This document shows positions 1 through 8,290 of a stretch of DNA of 23,353 nt, piece after piece. The position numbers and the translations under genes are program-made. The first letter of the stretch is position 1, and each line of letters opens with the position of its first letter. The notes beneath the pieces are model-generated. The model was not told the DNA's origin. It made no database searches and saw only the letters and a program-made list of their open reading frames with translations. Source of the DNA: CAYQLT01 sp964418425 (GTDB lineage: Bacteria > Bacillota > Limnochordia > Limnochordales > Geochordaceae); the NCBI GenBank assembly GCA_964418425.1, contig CAYQLT010000040.1, forward strand, positions 1 through 23,353, written 5' to 3'.

Positions 1-1415
1 TCAACCCGGCCAACGGCGAGGTGCTGGGGGAGGTGGCCCTGGGGGACGTGGAGGACGTTCAAGGGGCCGTGGAGGCCGCCAAAGCAGCCTTTGAGCCGTG
101 GCGTAAGATGCCGGCGCCACGGCGGGGCGAGATCCTGTTTCGGGCGGCGGAGATCCTCAGGGCGCGCAAGGAGGAACTGGCCCGCCTCCTTACCCGGGAG
201 ATGGGCAAGGTGCTTCCGGAAGCCCGGGGGGACGTCCAGGAAGCCATCGACATGACCTATTACATGGCCGGCGAGGGACGGCGGCTGTTCGGTGAGCAGG
301 TGCCGGCCGAGATGCCCAACAAGTTCGCCGTGGCCGTTCGGGAAGCCATCGGGGTGGTGGGGGTCATCACACCGTGGAACTTCCCCATCGCCATCCCGAG
401 CTGGAAGATCATGCCGGCCCTCATCTGCGGCAATACGGTGGTCTTCAAGCCCGCCAGCGACACCCCCATCCTGGCCTACCAGCTGGTGAAGATCCTGGAG
501 GAAGCAGGGGTGCCGCCCGGGGTCGTGAACCTGGTGTACGGCCCCGGCAGCACGGTTGGCGATGCGATCCTGGCCCATCCCGACGTGCCCGTCATCACGT
601 TTACGGGCTCCAACCCGGCGGGCGTGCATGTCAACACGGTGGCGGCCCCCCGGCTCAAGCGGGTGCACCTGGAGCTGGGCGGCAAGAACGCCATCATCGT
701 GATGGAGGACGCCGACCTGGGCCTGGCCGTGGACGGTATCATCTGGAGCGCCTTCGGCACCTCGGGGCAGCGCTGCACGGCGGCCAGCCGGGTAATCGTC
801 CACCGGGCTGTGAAGGACGAGCTGGTGCACCGGCTGGTGCAGCGCACCCGGGCGCTGAGGCTGGGTGACGGGTTGCTACCGGAGACCGACGTGGGGCCGG
901 TCATCAACCGGGGTGCCCTGGAGAAGATCCACAGCTACACCGAGGTGGCTCGCCAGGAGGGAGCGACGGTGGCGGTGGGCGGCGAGGTGGCGCAGGAGGG
1001 CGAGTTGGCCCGGGGCTGCTTTTACCGGCCCACCCTGTTCGTGGACGTAAAGCCGGAGATGCGCGTGGCGCAGGAGGAGATCTTCGGCCCCGTCACCTCG
1101 GTCATCGAGGTGGGGAGCCTGGAGGAGGCCATCGCGGTCAACAACCGAGTGAGTTATGGGCTGTCCAGCTCGATCTACACCAAAGACCTGCAGAAGGCGT
1201 TTGTGGCCATGCGGGACCTGATGACAGGGCTGGTCTACGTCAACCATGGCACCATCGGGTCAGAGGTGCACCTGCCCTTCGGCGGGATGCGCCAGACCGG
1301 CAACGGCCACCGGGAGGCCGGTCAGGCGGCCATCGATTTTTACACCGAGTGGAAGAGCATCTACGTGGACTTCAGCGGCCGGTTGCAGCGGGCGCAGATC
1401 GACATTCCCTCCTGA
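1..1415 (+). CDS. Aldehyde dehydrogenase (NAD(P)-dependent), 5' partial
   Basis: This enzyme oxidises an aldehyde or semialdehyde to the carboxylate with NAD(P)+ in the cytoplasm. The frame is open from base 3 to the stop at 1413-1415. The first visible residues (NPANGEVLGE) match the N-terminal region of the family, so roughly 20-30 residues lie outside the window; the GTG at 21 is probably internal. Visible motifs are TPWNFP, FKPAS, FTGS, the general base Glu in LELGGK (codon 672-674), the catalytic Cys in SGQRCTAASR (codon 774-776), EEIFGPV and a C-terminal HLPFGGMRQTGNGHREAG block. That last block recalls bacillar semialdehyde dehydrogenases, but the substrate is not determined. An aminotransferase follows 105 bp downstream, which fits amino acid or polyamine catabolism (inference). 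The enzyme class is certain; the physiological role is not. Confidence 0.93.
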   Translation, partial: NPANGEVLGEVALGDVEDVQGAVEAAKAAFEPWRKMPAPRRGEILFRAAEILRARKEELARLLTREMGKVLPEARGDVQEAIDMTYYMAGEGRRLFGEQVPAEMPNKFAVAVREAIGVVGVITPWNFPIAIPSWKIMPALICGNTVVFKPASDTPILAYQLVKILEEAGVPPGVVNLVYGPGSTVGDAILAHPDVPVITFTGSNPAGVHVNTVAAPRLKRVHLELGGKNAIIVMEDADLGLAVDGIIWSAFGTSGQRCTAASRVIVHRAVKDELVHRLVQRTRALRLGDGLLPETDVGPVINRGALEKIHSYTEVARQEGATVAVGGEVAQEGELARGCFYRPTLFVDVKPEMRVAQEEIFGPVTSVIEVGSLEEAIAVNNRVSYGLSSSIYTKDLQKAFVAMRDLMTGLVYVNHGTIGSEVHLPFGGMRQTGNGHREAGQAAIDFYTEWKSIYVDFSGRLQRAQIDIPS

Positions 1416-1428
1416 GCGCTGGAGGGGC

Positions 1429-1458
1429 CGGGGCGGGCGCCGCCGGGTGCCCGCCCCG
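1429..1458 (+). terminator. GC-rich hairpin between aldehyde dehydrogenase and aminotransferase genes
   Basis: A perfect 10-bp stem (1429-1438 with 1449-1458, GGGGCGGGC pairing with GCCCGCCCC plus a closing C-G) encloses a 10-nt loop. It starts 14 bp after the aldehyde dehydrogenase stop. No T tract follows, so it could be an intrinsic terminator of the GC-rich kind, an attenuator or an mRNA stability element. Confidence 0.4.
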
Positions 1459-1520
1459 ACGTTGGGCCTGCCGCCCATCGTGAGAGCGAGGCGGCGGGTG
1501 CATAGCGGAAAGGTGGCGCG

Positions 1521-2908
1521 ATGGCCTTGCGGAGCTTCGTGGCAGAGCGTGCGGCGGCCTTGCGGCGCTCGGCGATCCGGGACATGTTCGACCGGGCTGC
1601 CCAACTGCCCGACGCCATCAACCTGGGTCTTGGCGAACCCGACTTCCCGACCCCGCCCCACGTGGTGGAAGCGGCCCTGGCGGCGGCTCGGGACGGCGCC
1701 ACCCGCTACACGGCCAGCAGCGGGATCCCGAGGCTGCGGGAGGCGGTGGCTGACGCCGTCCAAAGCTCCCGGGGCGTCCGCTACGATCCCCGCACCGAGG
1801 TGATCGTGACGGCGGGCGGTATGGGCGCGCTGAGCCTGGCGCTTCTGGCCAGCATCAACCCGGGGGATGAGGTGCTCCTGGCCGACCCGGGCTGGCCCAA
1901 CCATGCCTCCCAGGTGGCCATGGTGGGGGGTGTCGCCGTTCGCTTCCCCCTCAAGGTGGGCGACGAGGCGGCGCTGGTGGCGGAAGAACTGGAGGCCCTC
2001 TGCACCCCCAGGACCCGGGCGATTGTGCTCAACAGCCCCTCCAATCCCACCGGCAGGGTGCTGGCGGCCGGCGAGGTGGAGGCTGTGGTGGAGCTGGCCG
2101 AGCGGCGGGATCTCCTCATCATCTCGGACGAGGTCTACGACCGCATCGTCTTCGACCGCCCGCACGTAAGCCCCCTGGCATTTCCGGGGGCCCGGGCACG
2201 CACGGTGCTCGTCAACAGCCTGTCCAAGACGTACGCGATGACGGGGTGGCGGGTCGGATACGCCGTCGGCCCGGCGGAGCTCATCGGGCGCATGACGCTC
2301 CTTCAGGAGAACCTCATGGCCTGCCCGCCCGCCCCGTGCCAGCACGCCGCGCTGGCCGCCCTCACCGGGCCGCAGGAATGCATCGGGCAGATGGTGGCCG
2401 AATACCGGGCCCGCCGGGAACTGGTGGTGGAGGGCCTCAACCGGATCCCCGGCTTTCTGTGCCGCCCGCCCGAGGGAACCTTCTACTGCTTCGTGGACGC
2501 ACGGGGGACGGGCCTGGACGACCGGGAGCTGGGCCGGCTGTTGATGGAGCGGGCGCACGTGGTGACGGTTCCCGGGTCAGGATTCGGGCCGGCGGGGGCG
2601 GGCCACCTGCGCCTCTCGCTGGCCAGTTCCCCCTCCGCGCTGCAGGAGGCGCTGGCTCGCATGNNNNNNNNNNNNNNNNNNNNNNNNNNNNNNNNNNNNN
2701 NNNNNNNNNNNNNNNNNNNNNNNNNNNNNNNNNNNNNNNNNNNNNNNNNNNNNNNNNNNNNNNGCGCCTCTCGCTGGCCAGTTCCCCCTCCGCGCTGCAG
2801 GAGGCGCTGGCTCGCATGCAGCGAGTCGTCTCCGCGGTATGCCCCAGTGCAGACTGCCGGCCGGCCCGAAAGGCGTATGGCGGATTGCCGCCGCGCAGTT
2901 CAGCGTGA
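1521..2908 (+). CDS. Class I/II PLP-dependent aminotransferase (interrupted by assembly gap)
   Basis: This is a fold-type I aminotransferase of the aspartate/aromatic group, which moves an amino group between an amino acid and a 2-oxo acid in the cytoplasm. The ATG at 1521 follows an AAGGTGG ribosome binding site. Visible features are NLGLGEPDFPTP near the N terminus, NSPSNPTG (171-178), ISDEVYDRI with Asp203 and Tyr206, the PLP-binding Lys236 in SLSKTYAMTGWRVGY, and a C-terminal GHLRLSLA with the carboxylate-binding Arg. A 100-N gap (2664-2763) splits the gene and the 55 bases before it recur right after it. Removing 155 nt joins the two halves in frame and gives about 410 residues, normal for the family apart from about 24 extra C-terminal residues. 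Without that correction the frame after the gap is wrong. Substrate specificity cannot be read from the sequence. Confidence 0.92.
2609..2818. other. Scaffold gap (100 N) with identical 55-bp flanks
   Basis: Bases 2609-2663 and 2764-2818 are identical, and 100 Ns lie between them. The pattern is that of two contigs that overlap by 55 bp but were scaffolded with a default gap. It lies in the aminotransferase gene, and collapsing it keeps the frame. Confidence 0.95.
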
Positions 2909-2997
2909 CGCCCGGCGAGATGAGTGCCATCGTGCGCAAGGTGCGCTCGCTGAACCGGCGCCTCGGGTTCAGCGAGTTAGATGACTACGAGGCGTGA
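2839..2997 (+). CDS. Possible small ORF, 52 aa, unknown
   Basis: An ATG at 2839 opens a 52-codon frame ending at TGA 2995-2997. It overlaps the last 70 bp of the aminotransferase gene in another frame. The product is rich in Arg and has a helical-looking C-terminal half (VRKVRSLNRRLGFSELDDYEA in part). The stretch RIAAAQFSVTPGE recalls the start of nitrilase-family proteins, but what follows does not, so it could be a gene remnant. No ribosome binding site is visible before 2839; an internal ATG at 2920 would give a 25-residue product. I do not recognise it. It is listed only because it is the one open frame with protein-like composition in the 245-bp spacer before the molybdoenzyme gene. Confidence 0.2.
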   Translation: MPQCRLPAGPKGVWRIAAAQFSVTPGEMSAIVRKVRSLNRRLGFSELDDYEA

Positions 2998-3073
2998 CCC
3001 GCGCCGCGTCAGGGTTTTGCCGGACAGCACCCTCGCAAAAGCCCCGACTTTCCCCGATGGCCATCGTTCCCCG

Positions 3074-3139
3074 CCGCCTGCCACCATGGGCTCAGGAAGG
3101 CCCCGGGGTCGCGGGTGTCAGAGCCCCGGCGGCAGGCGG
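3074..3139 (+). promoter_or_regulatory. Possible leader hairpin overlapping the molybdoenzyme ribosome binding site
   Basis: CCGCCTGCC (3074-3082) is the exact reverse complement of GGCAGGCGG (3131-3139). The 3' arm runs into the GGGGTGA ribosome binding site (3138-3144) of the gene starting at 3153. Pairing would partly hide that site. The loop is 48 nt and the DNA is GC-rich, so chance is a real alternative. Confidence 0.25.
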
Positions 3140-3152
3140 GGTGAGAGGGCGC

Positions 3153-5714
3153 ATGAAGCTCAGCCGCAGGCGGGTTCTGCGGGGCTCCGTGGCGGCTGCG
3201 GGCGCGCTGCTGGGCCGGCGGTGGTTGTTCGGGGGACTGGAGACCCTCGGCGCGCCCGGGCCAGGGGCAGCCGGCGCGGGTCTGGAGGAGTGGGTTCCCA
3301 CCACCTGCTGGATCGGCAAGCAGGAGTGCGGCATCCTGGCCCGGCGCATCGCAGGCCGCATCGTCAAGCTTGAAGGGCACCCGGGCCACCCCCGAAACCG
3401 CGGCACCCTGTGCCCCAAAGGCGTGGGGCAGATCATGGCCATCTACGATCCTCATCGCCTCAAGGCGCCGCTGGTGCGCACCAACGCCAAGGGGGTGCCC
3501 GGCCGCTGGCGCCAGGTGTCGTGGGACGAGGCGCTGAGCCTGGTGGCCGAGCGGATCAGGGAGGTCCGCCGCAAGGATCCCCGGCTGCTGGTGTGGCAAG
3601 TGGGGCGCAGCAAGGCGAAGGCCTTCTACGACGAGGCGTTCGTCAAGGCATCGGGGGCGACCAAGCTGGGCCACGGGGCCTACTGCTCCGACGCCGGCTA
3701 TCGGGCGGCCGAATACACCCTGGGCCTCCACGGTGTGCTCCACCCGGACTTCCGCTACACCCGTTACCTCCTCGCCTGGGGCTGGAACATCACCAACGCC
3801 GGCGGCAACCAGCTTTGCTGGATCACCTGGCCTCAGCAGCTGCTCGCCGCCCGGGAGCGGGGCCTCAAAGTGGTCGTCATCGACCCGCGCCTTCGGGGCG
3901 CAGGCCCATTCGCCGACGAGTGGATCCCCATCCGTCCGGGGACCGACCTGGCCCTCGCTCTGGCTCTGTCCCATGCCCTCATCGAGCAGGGAACCATCGA
4001 CGAGGCGTACCTGCGTCGGTACACCAACGCCCCTTTCCTCGTCCGGGAGGACGGGTTTTTCCTTCGAGTCGACGGCAAGGAACAGGTGTGGGACCCCCGC
4101 CTTGGGGCGGCACGACCTTACGACCAGGTCAGCGAACCTGCGCTCGACGGGGAGTACGTGGTCGACGGGGTCAGGGTGAAGACCGCCTTCCGGCTCTTCA
4201 AGGAGCACGTGGCCGCCTACACCCCCGAGTGGGCCGCAGGGGTCTGTGACGTACCTGCCGCTTCCATCCGCAAGCTGGCTCGGGAGCTGGGCGAACATGC
4301 CCTGATCGGCAGCACCCTGAACGTGCAGGGGGTGAGCGTTCCCCACCGCCCTGTCAGCGTCATGGCGTATCACATGGCCCAGCAGGAGCTGGGCTTCCAG
4401 GCCCTGCGGGCCATGATCCACGTCTTCATGCTCCTGGGGGCCGTGGGGGCGGCCGGGGGGGTCCAGGTCAGCCTGGGATGGAAAGTCCACCCCAACTTTG
4501 AAAAACTGGACAACGTCCGGATCCAGGACGGCCCGTACAACGTCTACCTGCAGGACAGCCCGTACTTCCCCATCAACAGCGCCAACCCTTCCGTCGCCGC
4601 CGGCGCCATGCTCGACCCCCAGCGCTACCAGGTCGCTTCCGTGCCCGAGGTGCTCATCGTGCACATGAGCAACCCCATAGCCTCCTTCCCACCGAGGGAT
4701 GTGATAGCTCAGGCTTACCAGAAGTTCCGGTTTGTGGCGGTCATCGACCCGTGGCTGTCCGAGACCGCCGACTACTTCGCGGACGTGGTGCTGCCGGCCG
4801 CCACCATGGAGAAGTACGAGGGGCCTGCGTCGGTGAGCGACCAGTACACGGATGCGGTGGCGCTTCGGGTCCCGCCCATGAAGCCCCTGTTCCAATCCCG
4901 GGGGGATATCGACATTTACCTTGATCTATGCGAGAAGGCCGGCATCCTGTACGGCCCCGGCGGGTACCTGGACCAGCTCAACAAGGCGTTGGGTCTCAAG
5001 GAGCCGTACGCGCTACCGCTCGACCGCAGGCCCGAAGTGCGGGAGATCTTCGACCGGTGGGCCCGGTCTCAGGGAATCGAGGAGGGTGTGGCCTACTTCG
5101 AGAAGCACGGGATCAAGGTCAAGGGGCCGGTGCCCCCCAACCGGTACTACGGGTACGCCACAGACCCGCCCTTTGGAGGCATTCGCCACCGGCTGTACGG
5201 CGAGTCGCTGTTGCGGTATCGCCAGGAGATGCAAGCCCGCGGCGTTCAGGAGCTCTACTGGAGGGACTACACCCCCCTGCCCACGTGGCGGTCGCCCACC
5301 ATGGACGGCTCGCCCGGCGAGTACGACCTCTACCTCATCAGCTACAAGATGATCGAGTTCAAGCAATCTCGGGCCAGCTTCATCCCCCTGCTGGCGGAGC
5401 TGGCCCCCGAACAGCGCCTGGCCATCAACCCCAAGACGGCCTGGGCCCGGGGCATCCAGGACGGGGACGAGGTCTGGGTGGAATCCCACAACGCGGTGAC
5501 GGGTGAGACCCGCAGGGTGAAGGTGAAGGTTCGCTACACCGAAGCCATCCGCCCGGACACCGTCGGCATGGCCCACCATTACGGGCTTTGGGTTCACACC
5601 TGGGCCAGGGAGCAGGGGCCCACCCCCAACGCCCTGTTCTTCAGCGGACCGGGCTACGTGACCAACACCGCTGACCAATCGTTCCACGTCAAGGTGCGGG
5701 TGTACCGGGCTTGA
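3153..5714 (+). CDS. Tat-exported molybdopterin oxidoreductase catalytic subunit (PsrA/PhsA/TtrA-like, CISM family)
   Basis: This is the catalytic subunit of a DMSO-reductase-superfamily enzyme that carries Mo/W-bis-MGD and an N-terminal Fe-S cluster and acts on the outer face of the membrane. I chose the ATG at 3153 because GGGGTGA lies 8 nt upstream and the N terminus then becomes a Tat signal (KLSRRRVLRG plus a hydrophobic stretch). The Fe-S motif is CWIGKQECG...LCPKG: Cys52, Cys59 and Cys87 are present, but the usual second Cys is Gly55. Lys89 fits the conserved Lys on the electron path. Cys178 in LGHGAYCSD is the expected Mo ligand, as in PsrA/NapA-type enzymes. The molybdopterin-dinucleotide-binding domain lies near residues 725-850. 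Length is 853 aa, longer than typical PsrA (about 765) and close to ArrA. The ferredoxin and membrane subunits follow. The substrate is unresolved: polysulfide, thiosulfate, tetrathionate, arsenate or selenate are all possible. Confidence 0.93.
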   Translation: MKLSRRRVLRGSVAAAGALLGRRWLFGGLETLGAPGPGAAGAGLEEWVPTTCWIGKQECGILARRIAGRIVKLEGHPGHPRNRGTLCPKGVGQIMAIYDPHRLKAPLVRTNAKGVPGRWRQVSWDEALSLVAERIREVRRKDPRLLVWQVGRSKAKAFYDEAFVKASGATKLGHGAYCSDAGYRAAEYTLGLHGVLHPDFRYTRYLLAWGWNITNAGGNQLCWITWPQQLLAARERGLKVVVIDPRLRGAGPFADEWIPIRPGTDLALALALSHALIEQGTIDEAYLRRYTNAPFLVREDGFFLRVDGKEQVWDPRLGAARPYDQVSEPALDGEYVVDGVRVKTAFRLFKEHVAAYTPEWAAGVCDVPAASIRKLARELGEHALIGSTLNVQGVSVPHRPVSVMAYHMAQQELGFQALRAMIHVFMLLGAVGAAGGVQVSLGWKVHPNFEKLDNVRIQDGPYNVYLQDSPYFPINSANPSVAAGAMLDPQRYQVASVPEVLIVHMSNPIASFPPRDVIAQAYQKFRFVAVIDPWLSETADYFADVVLPAATMEKYEGPASVSDQYTDAVALRVPPMKPLFQSRGDIDIYLDLCEKAGILYGPGGYLDQLNKALGLKEPYALPLDRRPEVREIFDRWARSQGIEEGVAYFEKHGIKVKGPVPPNRYYGYATDPPFGGIRHRLYGESLLRYRQEMQARGVQELYWRDYTPLPTWRSPTMDGSPGEYDLYLISYKMIEFKQSRASFIPLLAELAPEQRLAINPKTAWARGIQDGDEVWVESHNAVTGETRRVKVKVRYTEAIRPDTVGMAHHYGLWVHTWAREQGPTPNALFFSGPGYVTNTADQSFHVKVRVYRA

Positions 5715-5804
5715 GTGAGATCCGGGAGCACGAAACGAACGAGCGGAACGCCACCAAAAGTCAGGTGGGGAAGGTGGCCGGCCGCTTCAGCGAGGTGAGC
5801 CGCG

Positions 5805-6542
5805 ATGCCCCGATACGCGATGGTCATCGACCTTGACCGGTGCATGGGCTGCCGGGCCTGCATGGAGGCCTGCAAGGTGGAGAACAACACCCCGAGGGCG
5901 GTCTTCTGGATGTACGTCTTCCGATTTGAGGAGGGCGAATACCCCAACACCCGGGTCTGGTTTCTTCCCCGCCCCTGCATGCACTGTGACAACGCACCCT
6001 GCGTCAAGGTGTGCCCCGTGGGGGCGCGTTACAAGCGGGAAGACGGGCTGGTGCTGACGGACTACGAGCGCTGTATCGGCTGCCGCTACTGCGAAGTGGC
6101 CTGCCCGTACGGCGTCAACTTCTTCAACTGGAAGGCACCGGAGGCGAACTACTACCTCAACTGGAACGAGCCGGGCCTTGCCGAGGTGACGGGAGGCTCG
6201 ATTCCGCCGTACCGCAACCCGGACCTGCAGGGCCCCAAGGGGCCGGAGCAGCGCCTGGTGGCAGGAGGCGGGCATTTCAAAGGCGTGGTGGAAAAGTGCA
6301 CCTTTTGCGTGCACCGGGTCGAAAAAGGCCTGCAGCCGGCCTGTGTGGCCAATTGCCCGGTCTTCGCCCTGCAGTTTGGGGATCTGGACGACCCGGACAG
6401 CCCGGTGTCGAGGCTGCTGGAGAAACGGCCACACTTCCGCTTGCTGGAGGAGGCCGGTACGGAGCCCAGGGTCTTCTACGTAGGGGGCAAGCCGCCGGGC
6501 GCAGAGTCCCGGCAAACCGAGGAAGTGAAAGCGAGGGTGTGA
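5805..6542 (+). CDS. Electron-transfer subunit with four [4Fe-4S] clusters (PsrB/DmsB/NrfC-like)
   Basis: This subunit carries electrons between the membrane subunit and the molybdenum subunit. The ATG at 5805 follows a GAGGTGAG ribosome binding site. Four cysteine groups are visible: C13-C16-C19-C23, C58-C61-C66-C70, C90-C93-C96-C100 and C165-C168-C180-C184. Together they make the classical four-cluster ladder, in which the groups pair 1 with 4 and 2 with 3. An insertion of about 55 residues (roughly 107-160, rich in Asn, Tyr and Gly) separates groups 3 and 4. There is no signal peptide, so it is probably carried across the membrane with the Tat-tagged catalytic subunit. It lies 90 bp after the catalytic gene and 3 bp before the membrane subunit gene, as expected for one operon. 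Confidence 0.94.
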   Translation: MPRYAMVIDLDRCMGCRACMEACKVENNTPRAVFWMYVFRFEEGEYPNTRVWFLPRPCMHCDNAPCVKVCPVGARYKREDGLVLTDYERCIGCRYCEVACPYGVNFFNWKAPEANYYLNWNEPGLAEVTGGSIPPYRNPDLQGPKGPEQRLVAGGGHFKGVVEKCTFCVHRVEKGLQPACVANCPVFALQFGDLDDPDSPVSRLLEKRPHFRLLEEAGTEPRVFYVGGKPPGAESRQTEEVKARV

Positions 6543-6545
6543 GCC

Positions 6546-8290
6546 GTGGCAGGCAGAGAGCCGTTCGGGGTGAGCCGCGACGTCGGAGCGCTTGTGGCGG
6601 CTCGCCTCCCGTACCGGGTCGGCGAGGTGACCGCCCGGTGGTGCGCGTTTGTTGCAGGCCTGCTGGCCGTGTTCGGGGTGGGTCTGTACGCCTACTCCCG
6701 GCAGCTGGCCGAGGGGTTGGTGGTGACCGGTCTTCGGGATATCGGCGCCATGGGTGGGTCGGCCTGGGGTCTTTACATCGCGCTGGACATCTACTTCGTC
6801 GGCGTCAGCTTCACCGGCATCACCGTGGCGGCGCTCATCCGGCTGCTCAATTTAAACCACCTCAAACCTGTCTCTCGCATGGCCGAGCTTCTCACGGTCA
6901 TCTCCCTGTTTTTGGCAGGCCTCAGCGTGATCGCGGACCTCGGGCAACCGCTTCGGGGCATCGTCTATCTCTTTCGTTACGCCCGCCCCCAGTCGCCTTT
7001 CTTCGGTACCTTCACCCTGGTGGTGGCCGGCTACCTGTTCGCAAGCCTGGTGTACCTGTACCTGGACGCCCGGCCCGACGCGGCCCGCTGTTCGGTCACG
7101 CCGAGCCCTCTGCAGCGCTTTCATCGGGTGCTGGCGGCGGGTTATCGGGGCACTCCTGGCGAGAAGGAGCGCCACGACCGGGCCAGCTTCTGGCTTGCCA
7201 TCGCCATCGTGCCCTTGCTGGTGACCGCTCACTNNNNNNNNNNNNNNNNNNNNNNNNNNNNNNNNNNNNNNNNNNNNNNNNNNNNNNNNNNNNNNNNNNN
7301 NNNNNNNNNNNNNNNNNNNNNNNNNNNNNNNNNCGGGCCAGCTTCTGGCTTGCCATCGCCATCGTGCCCTTGCTGGTGACCGCTCACTCCACCCTGGGGT
7401 TCGTCTTCGGGCTGCAGGTTGGCCGGCCGGGCTGGCACAGCGCCCTGCAGGCGCCCGCCTTCGTGGTGATGGCGGGGGTTTCCGGCGTGGGAGCCCTCAT
7501 CGTGGTGGCGGCCATCATGCGGCGGGTGCTGGGAGAGCGGGAGCGCCTGGGGCCGGAGGTCTTCCGGTGGCTGGGTAACCTGCTGATGATCCTGCTTGCC
7601 GTCTACCTGTACTTCACGCTGGTGGAGTGGCTGACCACCGCGTATGCGGCCCCCCGCCACGAGGCCAACGCCCTGCGGGCCATCCTGGCGGGCCGCTACG
7701 CGCCCGTATACTGGGCTTCCATCGCAGCCCTGGTGCTGCCTTTCGGGCTGCTGGTCGGTCAGTTCTTCCTGCGCCGCCACAGCCTGGCGCTTACCGTGAT
7801 GAGCGGGCTTTTGGTGAACGTGGCGGCGCTTGGCAAGCGCTACCTCATCGTGGTTCCCTCGCAGACCCACGGCATGCTGCTCCCTTACGCCGAGGGAACC
7901 TATACGCCCACCTGGGTGGAGTATGCGGTGACGGCCGGTCTGTTTGCCCTGGGAACCCTTCTGTACACGGTGGCCGCCAAGATATTCCCCATCATGGAGG
8001 TCCCCGAACCCCACGAGCCGGCCGTCCACGCCGCGACGGCGACCGCAACGAGGTCCCGAGGCGTAGGGCGGCGGCTGCGCAGCCTGGTAACCCTCGCCAT
8101 GGTGGCGGGCGGATTCGCCCTGCAGGCCGTCAGCTACTTCCGGTTCGCCGCACCGCTGGGTGCCCCGACCAGCCCCGTCTTTTCGGACCCCAGGGTGCCG
8201 TGGGCGCCGACGCTGTTCATCGTGGGCGTCATGCTGGTCTTCCTGGCGGCCGTGACCTACGAGCTTCTGCCGGCCCGCGATGAGGGGTGA
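6546..8290 (+). CDS. NrfD/PsrC-type membrane anchor and quinone-interacting subunit (interrupted by assembly gap)
   Basis: This integral membrane protein anchors the complex and exchanges electrons with the quinone pool. The GTG start at 6546 lies 3 nt after the ferredoxin subunit stop. The protein is almost wholly hydrophobic helices, about ten to twelve by eye, in the NrfD/PsrC/HybB pattern. A 100-N gap (7234-7333) with repeated 55-bp flanks interrupts it. Removing 155 nt restores one frame of about 529 residues. The end contains a polar, Ala/Thr/Arg-rich linker (VPEPHEPAVHAATAT onward) followed by two more hydrophobic segments, which goes beyond the eight-helix PsrC core. The stop overlaps the next start as GTGA (8287-8290), so translation is probably coupled to the chaperone/polyferredoxin gene. 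Confidence 0.92.
7179..7388. other. Scaffold gap (100 N) with identical 55-bp flanks
   Basis: Bases 7179-7233 and 7334-7388 are identical and surround 100 Ns inside the NrfD-type gene. It is the same artefact as at 2609-2818. Collapsing it restores the transmembrane helix that spans the join. Confidence 0.95.

Noticed and set aside
2609..2818. Direct repeats flanking the gaps as possible transposon target duplications or gene conversion
   Set aside because: Three separate sites show exactly 55 bp and exactly 100 N, and collapsing each restores a gene. An assembly artefact explains all.
3009..4895. A 628-codon open frame on the minus strand
   Set aside because: It is antisense to the molybdoenzyme gene, rich in Arg, Gly, His and Pro and without family motifs. 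High GC content makes such shadow frames common.
6011..8290. A 759-codon plus-strand frame that seems to fuse ferredoxin-region sequence with the NrfD-type protein
   Set aside because: The first part is out of frame with the ferredoxin subunit. The join occurs only because the N gap shifts the frame by two bases.
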